A DNA stretch of 64,000 nucleotides from Parasedimentitalea huanghaiensis (GTDB lineage: Bacteria > Pseudomonadota > Alphaproteobacteria > Rhodobacterales > Rhodobacteraceae), in assembly GCF_009753675.1 (NCBI RefSeq), contig NZ_WQLV01000005.1, forward strand, positions 186,001-250,000, written 5' to 3'. The first letter of the stretch is position 1, and each line of letters begins with the position of its first letter. The notes below the pieces were generated by a model, which was not told where the DNA came from, did not search any database, and worked only from the letters and a program-made list of their open reading frames with translations. The translations under genes were made by a program, and so were the position numbers. This document shows positions 27,663-35,850 of the stretch, one piece after another.

Positions 27663-28703
27663 ATGAAAACGATTATCAAAGGTCTGGCCATTGCCGCGAC
27701 GATGACAGCCGGCAGTGCCTATGCTGAAGGTGGCGTGATCAAATTCGGCCATGACAACAAAACCGACCCGTTTGAAAACCCGGCACACGCCTGTACCGCT
27801 GTGTTCTCGAACATTGTCACCGCTGACACCAACGGCTCTGTTTCAGTCGAAGTCTTTGGCTCCAACCAATTGGGGTCCGCGTCTGAGCACGTTCAGCAGG
27901 TCCGCGATGGTATCATTCAGGCAACCTTGACATCCACAGGTGCGCTGGCCAGCTACTACCCGCGTATTGACGTGCTGAATCTGCCGTTTGCTTTCGACGG
28001 CAATGCATCGACCTACGAGGTTTTTGACGGCGCATTTGGCAAAGAACTAGCAGCCGATATTGAAGCCGAACTGGGTGATGTGGTTGTGCTTGGCTTCCCG
28101 GACACAGGTGGCTTCTTTGCAGTGACCAACTCCAAACACGCCATTGCCGATTTGAAGGACTTTGACGGTATCCGCATTCGTACAATGACCCTACCGTCGC
28201 ACCAGAAAATCATGCAGTCGCTGGGTGCCGAAGCCTATCCTTTGTCCTGGGGTGAAGTATATTCGGGTCTGCAAACTGGTGTGATCGACGGTCAGATGAA
28301 CCCGGTTCCAATCATCTCTTTTGCAAACTTCGCCGAAGTACAAAAGTACATGACACTGACCAACCACCTGTTCTCGCCTTATACTTTCATGATCAACCGC
28401 GCGTTTTATGAAGGTCTGAGTGACAGTGAGCAGGCGACGTTGCATACCGCAGCTGAAAACTGTGTTGCTGCAAGTCGTGGGTTGTCGCGCATCATCGAAG
28501 CTTCTGATCGTGGTCTCGCAGGCCTGATGGATCAGATCGAAGTGACGGCTTTGTCCGCCGACCAGCGTGCCGCCATGGCCGGAGCTGCTCAGCCAGCCTT
28601 TGAGGCCCACGTTGCCGAAAACATGGATGCCCGCGCAGGCGAGCTGTTGGACATGTTCAAGTCTGAAGTTGCTGCTGCAAACGCTGCTGCTTACCTCAAT
28701 TAA
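27663..28703 (+). CDS. TRAP transporter substrate-binding protein (DctP)
   Basis: The 346-residue protein starts MKTIIKGLAIAATMTAGSAYA, a Sec signal peptide. It has the DctP fold elements LGSASEHVQQVRDGIIQATL, VLNLPFAFDG, FDGIRIRTM and SLGAEAYPLSWGEVYSGLQTG. The arginine in the GIRIRTM segment is the one that usually binds the carboxylate of the ligand, so an acidic substrate is likely, in keeping with a sugar acid. GGAGG precedes the ATG at 27663. Two strong hairpins follow the stop, which may raise the level of this protein over the downstream enzymes. Confidence 0.94.
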   Translation: MKTIIKGLAIAATMTAGSAYAEGGVIKFGHDNKTDPFENPAHACTAVFSNIVTADTNGSVSVEVFGSNQLGSASEHVQQVRDGIIQATLTSTGALASYYPRIDVLNLPFAFDGNASTYEVFDGAFGKELAADIEAELGDVVVLGFPDTGGFFAVTNSKHAIADLKDFDGIRIRTMTLPSHQKIMQSLGAEAYPLSWGEVYSGLQTGVIDGQMNPVPIISFANFAEVQKYMTLTNHLFSPYTFMINRAFYEGLSDSEQATLHTAAENCVAASRGLSRIIEASDRGLAGLMDQIEVTALSADQRAAMAGAAQPAFEAHVAENMDARAGELLDMFKSEVAAANAAAYLN

Positions 28704-28707
28704 CTCA

Positions 28708-28767
28708 CTCCCACCCCACCTGCGGCAACGTGGGTGGGGAGCGGGCAGGTATCCACTGGATACCTGC
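28708..28767 (+). other. Two intercistronic hairpins after dctP
   Basis: The first stem (28708-28719 with 28730-28741) pairs over 12 positions with two mismatches. The second is a perfect 10-bp stem GCAGGTATCC / GGATACCTGC with loop ACT (28745-28767). They lie between the binding protein and the enzyme genes. Partial termination or 3'-end protection would favour binding-protein synthesis. Confidence 0.6.
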
Positions 28768-28795
28768 CTACCTATTCAGACTAAAGGATCGAAAC

Positions 28796-30262
28796 ATGCG
28801 GGTCTTCTGCGCCTCGATTGCTACCGAAACCAACACGTTTTCGCCTCTACGCACCGATTTTACCGATTTCGAACAAAGCTTCTATGCGGCTCCGGGGGAC
28901 CATCCGGAAACGCCGACCCTCTGTAGCGCCGTGTTTCCGGCCCTCCGTAAACGTGCGCGAGCCGGAGAGATTGAGTTGGTTGAGGGCACTGCCACATGGG
29001 CTGAACCCGGTGGCTTGGTCAACGCGCGAACCTGGGCGCGACTGCGCGATGAAGTGCTGGACCAGCTGCGCGCTGCCCTTCCGGTTGACGCTGTCGTACT
29101 GGGTTTACATGGCGCGATGATTGCCGATGGCTGCGTCGATTGCGAAGGTGTTCTGATTGAAGCCGTACGTCAGATTACGGGTCCCAAGACCAAGATCGGG
29201 GTTACCTTCGATCCGCACAGTCACCTTAGCGCACGTCGGGTCGAAAACGCTGATGTTATTACTGTATTTAAAGAATTTCCGCACACCGACTTTGCCGAAA
29301 CCGGTGAAAACTGTGTTGATCTGACCCTACGAGCCGCGCGTTCAGAAATCACGCCAACCTTGTCGGTGTTTGATGTGCGTATGATTGATGTGCTGCCAAC
29401 TAGCCGCGCCCCAATGCGCGGGTTCGTGGATAAAATGCTAGCCCTAGAGGCGGATGGATCTGCGCTTTCCATATCCACCATTCACGGCTTCATGGCCGGG
29501 GACTCGCCGGATTTGGGGGCCAAAATTATCGTGATTTCGGACGGCAACCAAAATGCTGGCGATAAGCTTGCCCATGATCTGGGGATGGAGTTGTTTTCAT
29601 TTCGTGGAACAACCAAGCCAGAATTTTTGACCGTCGAGGATGCGCTCACGGCTGCCAACGATGCAAAGGCAGGCCCGGTTGTGATCGCGGATGTCTGGGA
29701 TAATCCTGGAGGCGGCGTTGCTGGGGATTCCACAATTCTGCTCCGCGCCGCGCTTGAGATGAAGTTAAAATCTCTGGCGCTGGCCACAATCTGGGACCCG
29801 ATGGCTGTGCGCCTGTGTCATGCTGCCGGAGAAGGGGCACAACTTGACCTGCGTTTTGGTGGCAAAACCTCTGCCTTTGCCGGTGCTCCAATTGATGCCG
29901 CGGTAACGGTGGTGAAGGTTGCCAGCGATGCGGTGCAGAGCTTTGGTGCGTCTGTTGTTCCCTTGGGCGACTGTGCGGTAATTCGCATTGATGAGGTTGA
30001 GGTGGTGTTGAACTCCAACCGCTCTCAGGCGTTTTCGCCGGACTTGTTCACCAATCTTGGGGTCGATATCGGGTCCAGAAAAATATTGGTTGTGAAATCG
30101 ACTAATCATTTCCACGGGGCATTTGCCACGGTCGCCTCTGAAATTCTATATGCCGCGGTTAACGGGCCGTATCCCAATGACCCGACACAAACCAAATACA
30201 CCCGACTAACGCGGCCTTTGTGGCCGATCGCTGCAAATCCATTCGAGGTTGAGAACGCATGA
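28796..30262 (+). CDS. M81-family metallohydrolase (MlrC-like)
   Basis: The 488-residue protein belongs to the microcystinase C family (DUF1485 plus MlrC C-terminal domain). It begins MRVFCASIATETNTFSPLRT. Asp139, His141 and His163 (TFDPHSH and FPHTD) have the same spacing as the MlrC zinc ligands Asp167, His169 and His191 as I recall them, so a metal site should be intact. WDNPGGGVAGDSTILLRAAL marks the C-terminal half. MlrC cleaves an amide bond of linear microcystin. In this operon a small N-acyl or lactam amide of the imported acid is the more likely substrate. ATG 28796 has AAAGGA upstream. It overlaps the next start by four bases. Confidence 0.9.
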   Translation: MRVFCASIATETNTFSPLRTDFTDFEQSFYAAPGDHPETPTLCSAVFPALRKRARAGEIELVEGTATWAEPGGLVNARTWARLRDEVLDQLRAALPVDAVVLGLHGAMIADGCVDCEGVLIEAVRQITGPKTKIGVTFDPHSHLSARRVENADVITVFKEFPHTDFAETGENCVDLTLRAARSEITPTLSVFDVRMIDVLPTSRAPMRGFVDKMLALEADGSALSISTIHGFMAGDSPDLGAKIIVISDGNQNAGDKLAHDLGMELFSFRGTTKPEFLTVEDALTAANDAKAGPVVIADVWDNPGGGVAGDSTILLRAALEMKLKSLALATIWDPMAVRLCHAAGEGAQLDLRFGGKTSAFAGAPIDAAVTVVKVASDAVQSFGASVVPLGDCAVIRIDEVEVVLNSNRSQAFSPDLFTNLGVDIGSRKILVVKSTNHFHGAFATVASEILYAAVNGPYPNDPTQTKYTRLTRPLWPIAANPFEVENA

Positions 30263-31314
30263 CCTTTCCCGATATTGACACGCCTGCGGTGCTGGTTGAT
30301 CTGGACATTGCCGAGGCAAACATCGACCGATTTCAAGCCCATTGTGATGAATATGGCCTGAAGCTGCGCCCACATATTAAAACTCACAAATTGCCGAGAT
30401 TGGCGCAACGGCAGATACAGGCCGGGGCGATTGGCATCACATGCCAAAAGGTCAGCGAAGCCGAAGCAATGATTTCTGAAGGTGGCATCGAAGATGTGCT
30501 GATCACTTTCAACATTTTTGGCGCAGACAAACTGTCCCGGCTGAAAAAGCTGGCTCAAAAGGTTCGTCTCAGTGTCGTGGCCGACAACGTCGCGACAATT
30601 GACGGGCTGGCTGGGACCTTTTGTGACGCGGATGTACCGCTTACTATTCTTGTCGAATGTGACACGGGAGGTGCGCGTTGCGGGGTGACCACTAGTGAGG
30701 CAGCGGCTGAATTGGCCGCTTACATTGATGGCCAAAGCGGACTGATGTTTGGTGGGTTAATGACCTACCCGCCGACGGGCCAAGAACCTGCAGTTCAGGA
30801 CTGGCTGACCAAAGCGAAAAAGATGATTGAGACTTCGGGGGTATCGGTTCCGATAATTTCAAACGGTGGGTCTCCCGGCATGTGGCAAGCGCAAGATGTA
30901 CCGGTAGCCACCGAATACCGGATTGGGACCTATGTCTATAACGATCGTTCACTGCAGGATCGTGGCGTTTGTACTTGGGATGATTGCGCTCTTAGTGTCT
31001 TGGTCACTGTTATTTCCGTCCCATCCGCGGGGCGCGCCGTTGTTGATGCAGGAACCAAGGTTTTGACTTCGGATCTGTTAGGGCTGGATGGGCATGGTCA
31101 TGTATTGGGTCGCCCCGACATCAAAGTGGCGGGCCTGTCCGAAGAACATGGAGTGCTGACAGCGGATGATATCAACTTAAACGTCGGCGACCGCCTTCGC
31201 ATTATTCCAAACCACGTCTGTGTGGTCAGCAATATGTTGGACGAGGTACAGTTGATCCGAGGGGGAACAGCTCTGGGTGCAAGTCCAGTGGTGGCTCGGG
31301 GCAAGGTGTGGTGA
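30259..31314 (+). CDS. DSD1/D-threonine aldolase-fold PLP enzyme
   Basis: The 351-residue protein has an alanine-racemase-like PLP barrel with Lys41 in RPHIKTHK and a C-terminal D-serine dehydratase-like domain. His319 and Cys321 (PNHVCVV) match the zinc pair of eukaryotic-type D-serine dehydratase. Relatives include D-threonine aldolase, D-threo-3-hydroxyaspartate dehydratase and, as I recall, Pseudomonas D-glucosaminate dehydratase. The neighbouring KdgK-type kinase and RidA favour a dehydratase making a 2-keto-3-deoxy acid through an enamine. The start overlaps the M81 stop (ATGA). Confidence 0.87.
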   Translation: MTFPDIDTPAVLVDLDIAEANIDRFQAHCDEYGLKLRPHIKTHKLPRLAQRQIQAGAIGITCQKVSEAEAMISEGGIEDVLITFNIFGADKLSRLKKLAQKVRLSVVADNVATIDGLAGTFCDADVPLTILVECDTGGARCGVTTSEAAAELAAYIDGQSGLMFGGLMTYPPTGQEPAVQDWLTKAKKMIETSGVSVPIISNGGSPGMWQAQDVPVATEYRIGTYVYNDRSLQDRGVCTWDDCALSVLVTVISVPSAGRAVVDAGTKVLTSDLLGLDGHGHVLGRPDIKVAGLSEEHGVLTADDINLNVGDRLRIIPNHVCVVSNMLDEVQLIRGGTALGASPVVARGKVW

Positions 31315-31318
31315 TCAG

Positions 31319-32209
31319 ATGAGTGCGCTCATATGTCTTGGCGAACCACTTTGTGAATTGAATGCTCAGCCTGATGGTTCTTTTCGGGCGGGCTTTGGCG
31401 GGGATGTGTCCAACGTTGCCATTGCAGCCGCAAGACAGGGTGTGGACGTTGGTCTGATCTCGCGGGTTGGAGATGATCCATTTGGACGTGATCTTTGTCA
31501 GCTATGGCAGCGTGAAGGGGTTTCGGCAGATCATGTAAAGGTGGTGCCGGGGCAGGAAACCGGGATCTATTTTGTGTTTCATGATGCGGAGGGGCATCAC
31601 TTTGTCTATCGGCGCAAGGGCTCTGCCGCCAGCCAGATGACGGCAGATGACCTGCCTGACGACGCGATTGCCAAGGCCCGTATGTTCTATTCTTCAGGCA
31701 TTGGGCTTGGGGTCAGTAGCTGCCTGCGCGACGCAACTTTTCAGGCCGTGGCGACTGCGCGGAAAAACAACGTGGCGGTGGCATTCGACCCGAACTTGCG
31801 CACTGCGCTTTGGTCACTGGAACAGGCACGCTCGGTGACACATGACCTAATGCAATGTTGCGACATTGCCTTGCCAGGGTTGGATGACGCGCGCCAGTTG
31901 ACTGGCTTGCACAACCCCGAGGACATTATCGCATTCTACCATGATCTGGGGGTCAAAATTGTTGCCCTGACACTGGGTGCAGATGGTGTATCCGTTTCTG
32001 GTGGCGATGATGTTGTTACCATTCCCGGTACACCAGTGCAGGCCAAAGACGCAACCGGAGCAGGCGACTGTTTCAATGGGCTCTTTCTGGCGAACTATCT
32101 GCGTGACGGCGATATCTTGAACGCTGCAAAAATCGCCAACAGCGGAGCAGCCTTGTCCACCACTGGCTATGGCGCGGTTGATTCAATCCCGTTCAATCAC
32201 ACACTCTAA
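31319..32209 (+). CDS. kdgK: PfkB-family sugar kinase, 2-keto-3-deoxygluconate kinase-like
   Basis: The 296-residue ribokinase-fold protein has the N-terminal GFGGDVSNVAIAAARQGVDV motif (PfkB signature 1). The C-terminal DATGAGDCFNGLF carries catalytic Asp250. VAFDPNLRTALWS, after which the family binds the keto acid, resembles KdgK rather than ribokinase or fructokinase. It would phosphorylate 2-keto-3-deoxygluconate to KDPG, the classic effector of HexR-type RpiR regulators. ATG 31319 is five bases after the previous stop. Specificity among 2-keto-3-deoxy acids is not certain. Confidence 0.85.
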   Translation: MSALICLGEPLCELNAQPDGSFRAGFGGDVSNVAIAAARQGVDVGLISRVGDDPFGRDLCQLWQREGVSADHVKVVPGQETGIYFVFHDAEGHHFVYRRKGSAASQMTADDLPDDAIAKARMFYSSGIGLGVSSCLRDATFQAVATARKNNVAVAFDPNLRTALWSLEQARSVTHDLMQCCDIALPGLDDARQLTGLHNPEDIIAFYHDLGVKIVALTLGADGVSVSGGDDVVTIPGTPVQAKDATGAGDCFNGLFLANYLRDGDILNAAKIANSGAALSTTGYGAVDSIPFNHTL

Positions 32210-32230
32210 ACTTTAAAAGGACTATCTAAA

Positions 32231-32629
32231 ATGAGTAGCAAGAAAATCGTGCGTTTAGGCGATGATCGTACCGGGGCAGGTGGCCAGGCCCTGCCATTTG
32301 CGCCAGCGGTTCGTGCCGGTGATTTTGTCTTTATTTCCGGTCAGGTGGCCATGAAGGAAAACGGCGAAATAGAAGCCGGTGGTATCGAAAGTCAGACCCG
32401 CAAAACTATGGAGAACCTGATTGCCGCTTTGGCGCTGGCTGATTGCACATTGGAGGACATCGCCAAGGTTGGCGTTTGGTTGGATGATCCGCGTGACTTC
32501 TGGACCTTCAACCGGGTCTACGCGAGTTATTTCCCCAATGGTGGTCCTGCCCGGTCGACCGTGCGCTCGCAGATCATGGTTGATGCCAAAGTTGAGATCG
32601 ACGCGATGGTTTATAAACCGTTGGACTAA
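32231..32629 (+). CDS. RidA-family enamine/imine deaminase
   Basis: The 132-residue YjgF/YER057c/UK114 protein has the RidA core FISGQVAMKENGEI, GPARSTVRSQIM with the substrate-carboxylate Arg108, and Glu122 in VEIDAMV. RidA proteins hydrolyse reactive enamines and imines from PLP dehydratases. It closes an operon whose PLP enzyme would release such an intermediate, which supports a dehydratase role for the gene at 30259. AAAAGGA precedes the ATG. Confidence 0.93.
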   Translation: MSSKKIVRLGDDRTGAGGQALPFAPAVRAGDFVFISGQVAMKENGEIEAGGIESQTRKTMENLIAALALADCTLEDIAKVGVWLDDPRDFWTFNRVYASYFPNGGPARSTVRSQIMVDAKVEIDAMVYKPLD

Positions 32630-32725
32630 AGATGGTGAGCTAAAACCTGAAGACCGGACCCTGACAATGCGAGTGTTTGGGTTCGGTTGCAGGTGAAAGC
32701 CTTGTAATTTGATGGAATAAATATC

Positions 32726-32779
32726 TTGACAATTTAACTGGGTTAATAGCATTCCTCTGGTTAACGGATGCATCCGTTA
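32726..32779 (+). promoter_or_regulatory. Promoter region with perfect 18-bp palindrome
   Basis: TTGACA at 32726-32731 is a strong -35 candidate, but no good -10 is evident (TAGCAT at 32747-32752 has 15-bp spacing). TAACGGATGCATCCGTTA at 32762-32779 is a perfect 18-bp palindrome 23 bp before the binding-protein start. It is placed where a repressor would block transcription. It does not match the Fur, RirA, Irr or Zur motifs I know. Confidence 0.6.
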
Positions 32780-32801
32780 GCCTAATAATTTGGAGAGACC
32801 C

Positions 32802-33956
32802 ATGACAGTCAGTCTTCTGACACGGGGTCTTTGCTCCGCTGCCGCAGCTACTGCGATTTCTTTCGCATCCGCCACGTTCGCTTTGGCCGAGACCGTAACC
32901 ATAACTGATATCGCCGGCCGTACGGTCGAAGTCGAAAAGAACCCACAAAAAGTTGTTCTGGGCGAAGGTCGGATGATTTATTCGATCGCGCTGTTAGACA
33001 GTGACAACCCATTCCAGCGTATCGTCGGTTGGAAAGACGACATGGTCAAATATGACCCGGATGCTTACCGTAAATATCAGGCCGTCTTCCCCGAAGCTGC
33101 TGACATTCCGAGTTTTGGCAGCCCATATGCTGACGAATGGAACCTCGAGTCGGTGATTTCACTGGGTACCGAAGTGGTACTGATGAACCTTGGCAACCTG
33201 ATGAAGGCCCAGGAAAGCGGTATCATTGAGAAGCTGGAAGAGGCTGGTGTTGCTACTGTTTTTGTCGATTTCCGGCAGGACCCTACTCAGAATACAGTGC
33301 CTAGTATCCAGTTGTTGGGACGGATCTTTGATAAGCGGGACGAGGCAGATACCTTTACCGACTATTATCAGGCGCAGATGAAGAAAATCTACAGCCGCGT
33401 TGAATCCATCCCCGCAGAAGACCGCCCGATTGTGTTTATCGAGCGCGCGGCAGGCTATAATCCGGCCAAGTGTTGTGGTACCTTTGGAGCCGCAAATTTG
33501 GGACGTCTGGTTGATCTGGCCGGTGGTCGCAACTGGGGTTCGCTTAAATTCCCTGGGTTCAAAACCGCTGTGAGCCTGGAAGCTATTTTTGCCGACGACC
33601 CTGAAGTGATCATCGGAACTGGTGCAAACTGGGCAGAGGCAAATCCGGCAACCGCTGCGGTTTTGTTCGGCTATGAAGCCAGTGAAGACATGGTTCAAGA
33701 GCGTCTTGGCGCACTGGCTGCCCGTGAAGGCTGGTCAGATCTGTCGGCGGTCAAGAATGGTAATTTCCACTCAATCTATCACCAGTTCTACAACAGTCCT
33801 TACCACTTTGTAGCGATGCAAGCTTTTGCCAAATGGTTGCATCCTGATCTGTTCGCGGATCTGGATCCAGAAGCCACGATGATTGAACTGCATGAGAAGT
33901 TCCTGCCAATCGATTACTCCGGCGTTTTCTGGGGCAGCCTATCAGCTGGCGGTTGA
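32802..33956 (+). CDS. FecB/BtuF-type ABC substrate-binding protein
   Basis: The 384-residue protein has a signal peptide ending near ATFALAE and then two lobes of the periplasmic metal-chelate-binding fold (TVTITDIAGRTVEVEKNPQKVV start, FKTAVSLEAIFADDPEVIIG). It should capture a siderophore, corrinoid or other metal chelate. An unusual CC pair is found in NPAKCCGTFGAANLG. ATG 32802 has GGAGAG upstream; an in-frame start four codons earlier is less likely. It heads the operon with FecCD, an ATPase and a methyltransferase. The ligand is unknown. Confidence 0.88.
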   Translation: MTVSLLTRGLCSAAAATAISFASATFALAETVTITDIAGRTVEVEKNPQKVVLGEGRMIYSIALLDSDNPFQRIVGWKDDMVKYDPDAYRKYQAVFPEAADIPSFGSPYADEWNLESVISLGTEVVLMNLGNLMKAQESGIIEKLEEAGVATVFVDFRQDPTQNTVPSIQLLGRIFDKRDEADTFTDYYQAQMKKIYSRVESIPAEDRPIVFIERAAGYNPAKCCGTFGAANLGRLVDLAGGRNWGSLKFPGFKTAVSLEAIFADDPEVIIGTGANWAEANPATAAVLFGYEASEDMVQERLGALAAREGWSDLSAVKNGNFHSIYHQFYNSPYHFVAMQAFAKWLHPDLFADLDPEATMIELHEKFLPIDYSGVFWGSLSAGG

Positions 33957-33971
33957 GCCCTTAGGTCTATT

Positions 33972-33993
33972 GGTTCCGCCTTTGGGCGGGACC
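33972..33993 (+). other. Intercistronic hairpin after the binding protein
   Basis: GGTTCCGCC and GGCGGGACC form a 9-bp stem (one G-T pair) with loop TTTG. It sits between the binding-protein stop and the permease start, as in the TRAP operon. Confidence 0.55.
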
Positions 33994-34018
33994 ATTCATC
34001 CAATTAGAGATCTTCAAT

Positions 34019-35080
34019 ATGTCAATTAATGTGAGCCCCGCAGAGATGCGGCAGGCCTATGCATCCCAAGTGATGCGGCGCTATGTGATGATTGCCTGCG
34101 TGGCAGGCCTTCTCCTTCTCAGCTTCGTCCTCGACGTAGCTACAGGCCCTGGTCACTACCCGTTGTCTACCGTCCTCGAAGTCTTTGCAGACCCAATGTC
34201 GCACGGCGTGCGTCTCAAGGTGATTGTATGGGACTATCGTTTGCCAGTGGCTGTGACCGCTGTGCTGGTCGGCGCGTTGCTGGCTGTGGCCGGTGCGCAG
34301 ATGCAGACGATCCTGAACAACCCTTTGGCTGAGCCCTTTACCCTTGGTGTGTCAGCTGCGGCCAGTTTTGGCGCATCGCTGGCCATCGTTCTGGGATTTA
34401 GCATCGTCCCTGCGGTGGGCGGGCTTTTGGTCACCACAAATGCCTTCTTCTTTGCGCTGTTGACCTGCGGCTTCATCCTGTTTGCGACCCGCTTAAAAGG
34501 TGTCGGATCAGAAACCATGATCCTGTTTGGGATTGCGATTTTCTTTACGTTTTCTGCCTTGTTGGCCCTGATGCAGTACATGGCGTCTGAAGATCAAATT
34601 GCGCGGATCGTGTTTTGGATGATGGGCTCATTAAGCCGGGCAAGTTGGGAGAAAATCTCACTTGGCACACTGTTGCTTGGGGTCGCGATCCCTTTCAGCT
34701 TGCTGAGAACCTGGCCTATGACGGCGCTGCGGATGGGCGAGGCAACGGCAGAAAGTCTGGGTGTTGATGTGGCGCGTCTTCGGGTCGAGATGCTGATTTG
34801 CATTTCGCTGCTGGCAGCGACGGCGGTGTCCTTTGTTGGAACCGTTGGCTTCATTGGTCTTGTTGGGCCTCATATTGCGCGCCTGTTGGTGGGCGAGGAT
34901 CAACGGTTCTTTGTCCCACTTTCAGCGCTGGTCGGGGCATTGGTGCTTTCGCTGACCTCGTTGATTTCGAAATCCATCACACCCGGGATCATTTACCCGA
35001 TCGGCATTATTACGTCGCTGATTGGTGTTCCGGTTTTCATTTCCATCATCCTCAGTTCACGACGGGAGAAGCTATCATGA
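34019..35080 (+). CDS. FecCD-family ABC permease
   Basis: The 353-residue protein has about ten membrane helices. FecCD signatures are VGALLAVAGAQMQTILNNPLAEP and the coupling segment FVGTVGFIGLVGPHIARLLVG. It forms the homodimeric channel of a siderophore/cobalamin-type importer. The start ATG follows the hairpin after the binding-protein gene. The stop overlaps the ATPase start (ATGA). The C-terminal SSRREKLS is cytoplasmic. Confidence 0.95.
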   Translation: MSINVSPAEMRQAYASQVMRRYVMIACVAGLLLLSFVLDVATGPGHYPLSTVLEVFADPMSHGVRLKVIVWDYRLPVAVTAVLVGALLAVAGAQMQTILNNPLAEPFTLGVSAAASFGASLAIVLGFSIVPAVGGLLVTTNAFFFALLTCGFILFATRLKGVGSETMILFGIAIFFTFSALLALMQYMASEDQIARIVFWMMGSLSRASWEKISLGTLLLGVAIPFSLLRTWPMTALRMGEATAESLGVDVARLRVEMLICISLLAATAVSFVGTVGFIGLVGPHIARLLVGEDQRFFVPLSALVGALVLSLTSLISKSITPGIIYPIGIITSLIGVPVFISIILSSRREKLS

Positions 35081-35850
35081 CCCTAACGATCGAGCATCTG
35101 GCGGCCGGGTATGGCAACCGTACAGTTCTGAGCGATATCTCGGTGCCAGAAATTGAAGACGGGGCATTTGTGGGACTCATCGGGCCCAATGCGTCAGGAA
35201 AATCTACTTTGTTCAAAACCTTGGCGGGCCTAATCCCGGCTCGTGCAGGGACGATCCGGTTGAATGATGATGATGTTACACATATGCGTCGCCGGGACCG
35301 GTCCCAGCGGTTCGGCTATATGCCACAGGCCTTTGGCTGCAATGCATTGCTGACAGTGTTCGAAAGTGTGTTGTTGGCATTAAAACAAACCTCCGGATGG
35401 CGGGTCGAGGCTGAAAATCTGGATCAGGTCTCTGATATCCTTGCCGCATTAGGTCTGTCGCATTTGTCTAATCGCGGTATCGCTGATCTCAGCGGTGGTC
35501 AGGCACAGATGGTGGCGGTGGCCCAAACGCTGGTCCGCGCGCCGGATGTGATTTTGTTGGATGAACCAACCAGTGCCTTGGATTTACACCATCAGTTGTC
35601 GATCATGACATCAATTAAAACGGAGGTCAGACGGCATAGACCAGTGGTCATTGCGGCCCTGCATGATCTGAATCTTGCTGCAAAATTTTGTGACCGGTTG
35701 ATCCTGTTGCGAGACGGGAAAATTCTAGCGGATGGGACGCCTGAAACCATCCTTGCACTGTCAGAAATTGGCGAGACCTATAAGGTGGAAACGGACTTGG
35801 AACGAACCACACGAGGTGCGCTCTACGTTGACGCACGTCTTTCAGCGTGA
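35077..35850 (+). CDS. ABC importer ATP-binding protein (FecE type)
   Basis: The 257-residue ATPase has Walker A GPNASGKST, Q-loop YMPQAFG, signature LSGGQAQMVAVAQ, Walker B VILLDEPTSALD and the H-loop ALHDLNLA. These are typical of metal-chelate importers (COG1120). It pairs with the FecCD permease upstream and is translationally coupled to it. The stop overlaps the methyltransferase start (TGATG), so all four proteins come from one transcript. Confidence 0.96.
   Translation: MTLTIEHLAAGYGNRTVLSDISVPEIEDGAFVGLIGPNASGKSTLFKTLAGLIPARAGTIRLNDDDVTHMRRRDRSQRFGYMPQAFGCNALLTVFESVLLALKQTSGWRVEAENLDQVSDILAALGLSHLSNRGIADLSGGQAQMVAVAQTLVRAPDVILLDEPTSALDLHHQLSIMTSIKTEVRRHRPVVIAALHDLNLAAKFCDRLILLRDGKILADGTPETILALSEIGETYKVETDLERTTRGALYVDARLSA

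Noticed and set aside
28796-30262. A dedicated microcystin degradation (mlr) cluster
   Set aside because: The M81 gene resembles MlrC, but no MlrA, MlrB or MlrD-type genes are present. The neighbours point to small sugar-acid metabolism.
32630-32801. A cobalamin riboswitch before the FecBCD-type operon
   Set aside because: The GCCACTG B12-box core and the expected stems are absent; the only strong element is the DNA palindrome.
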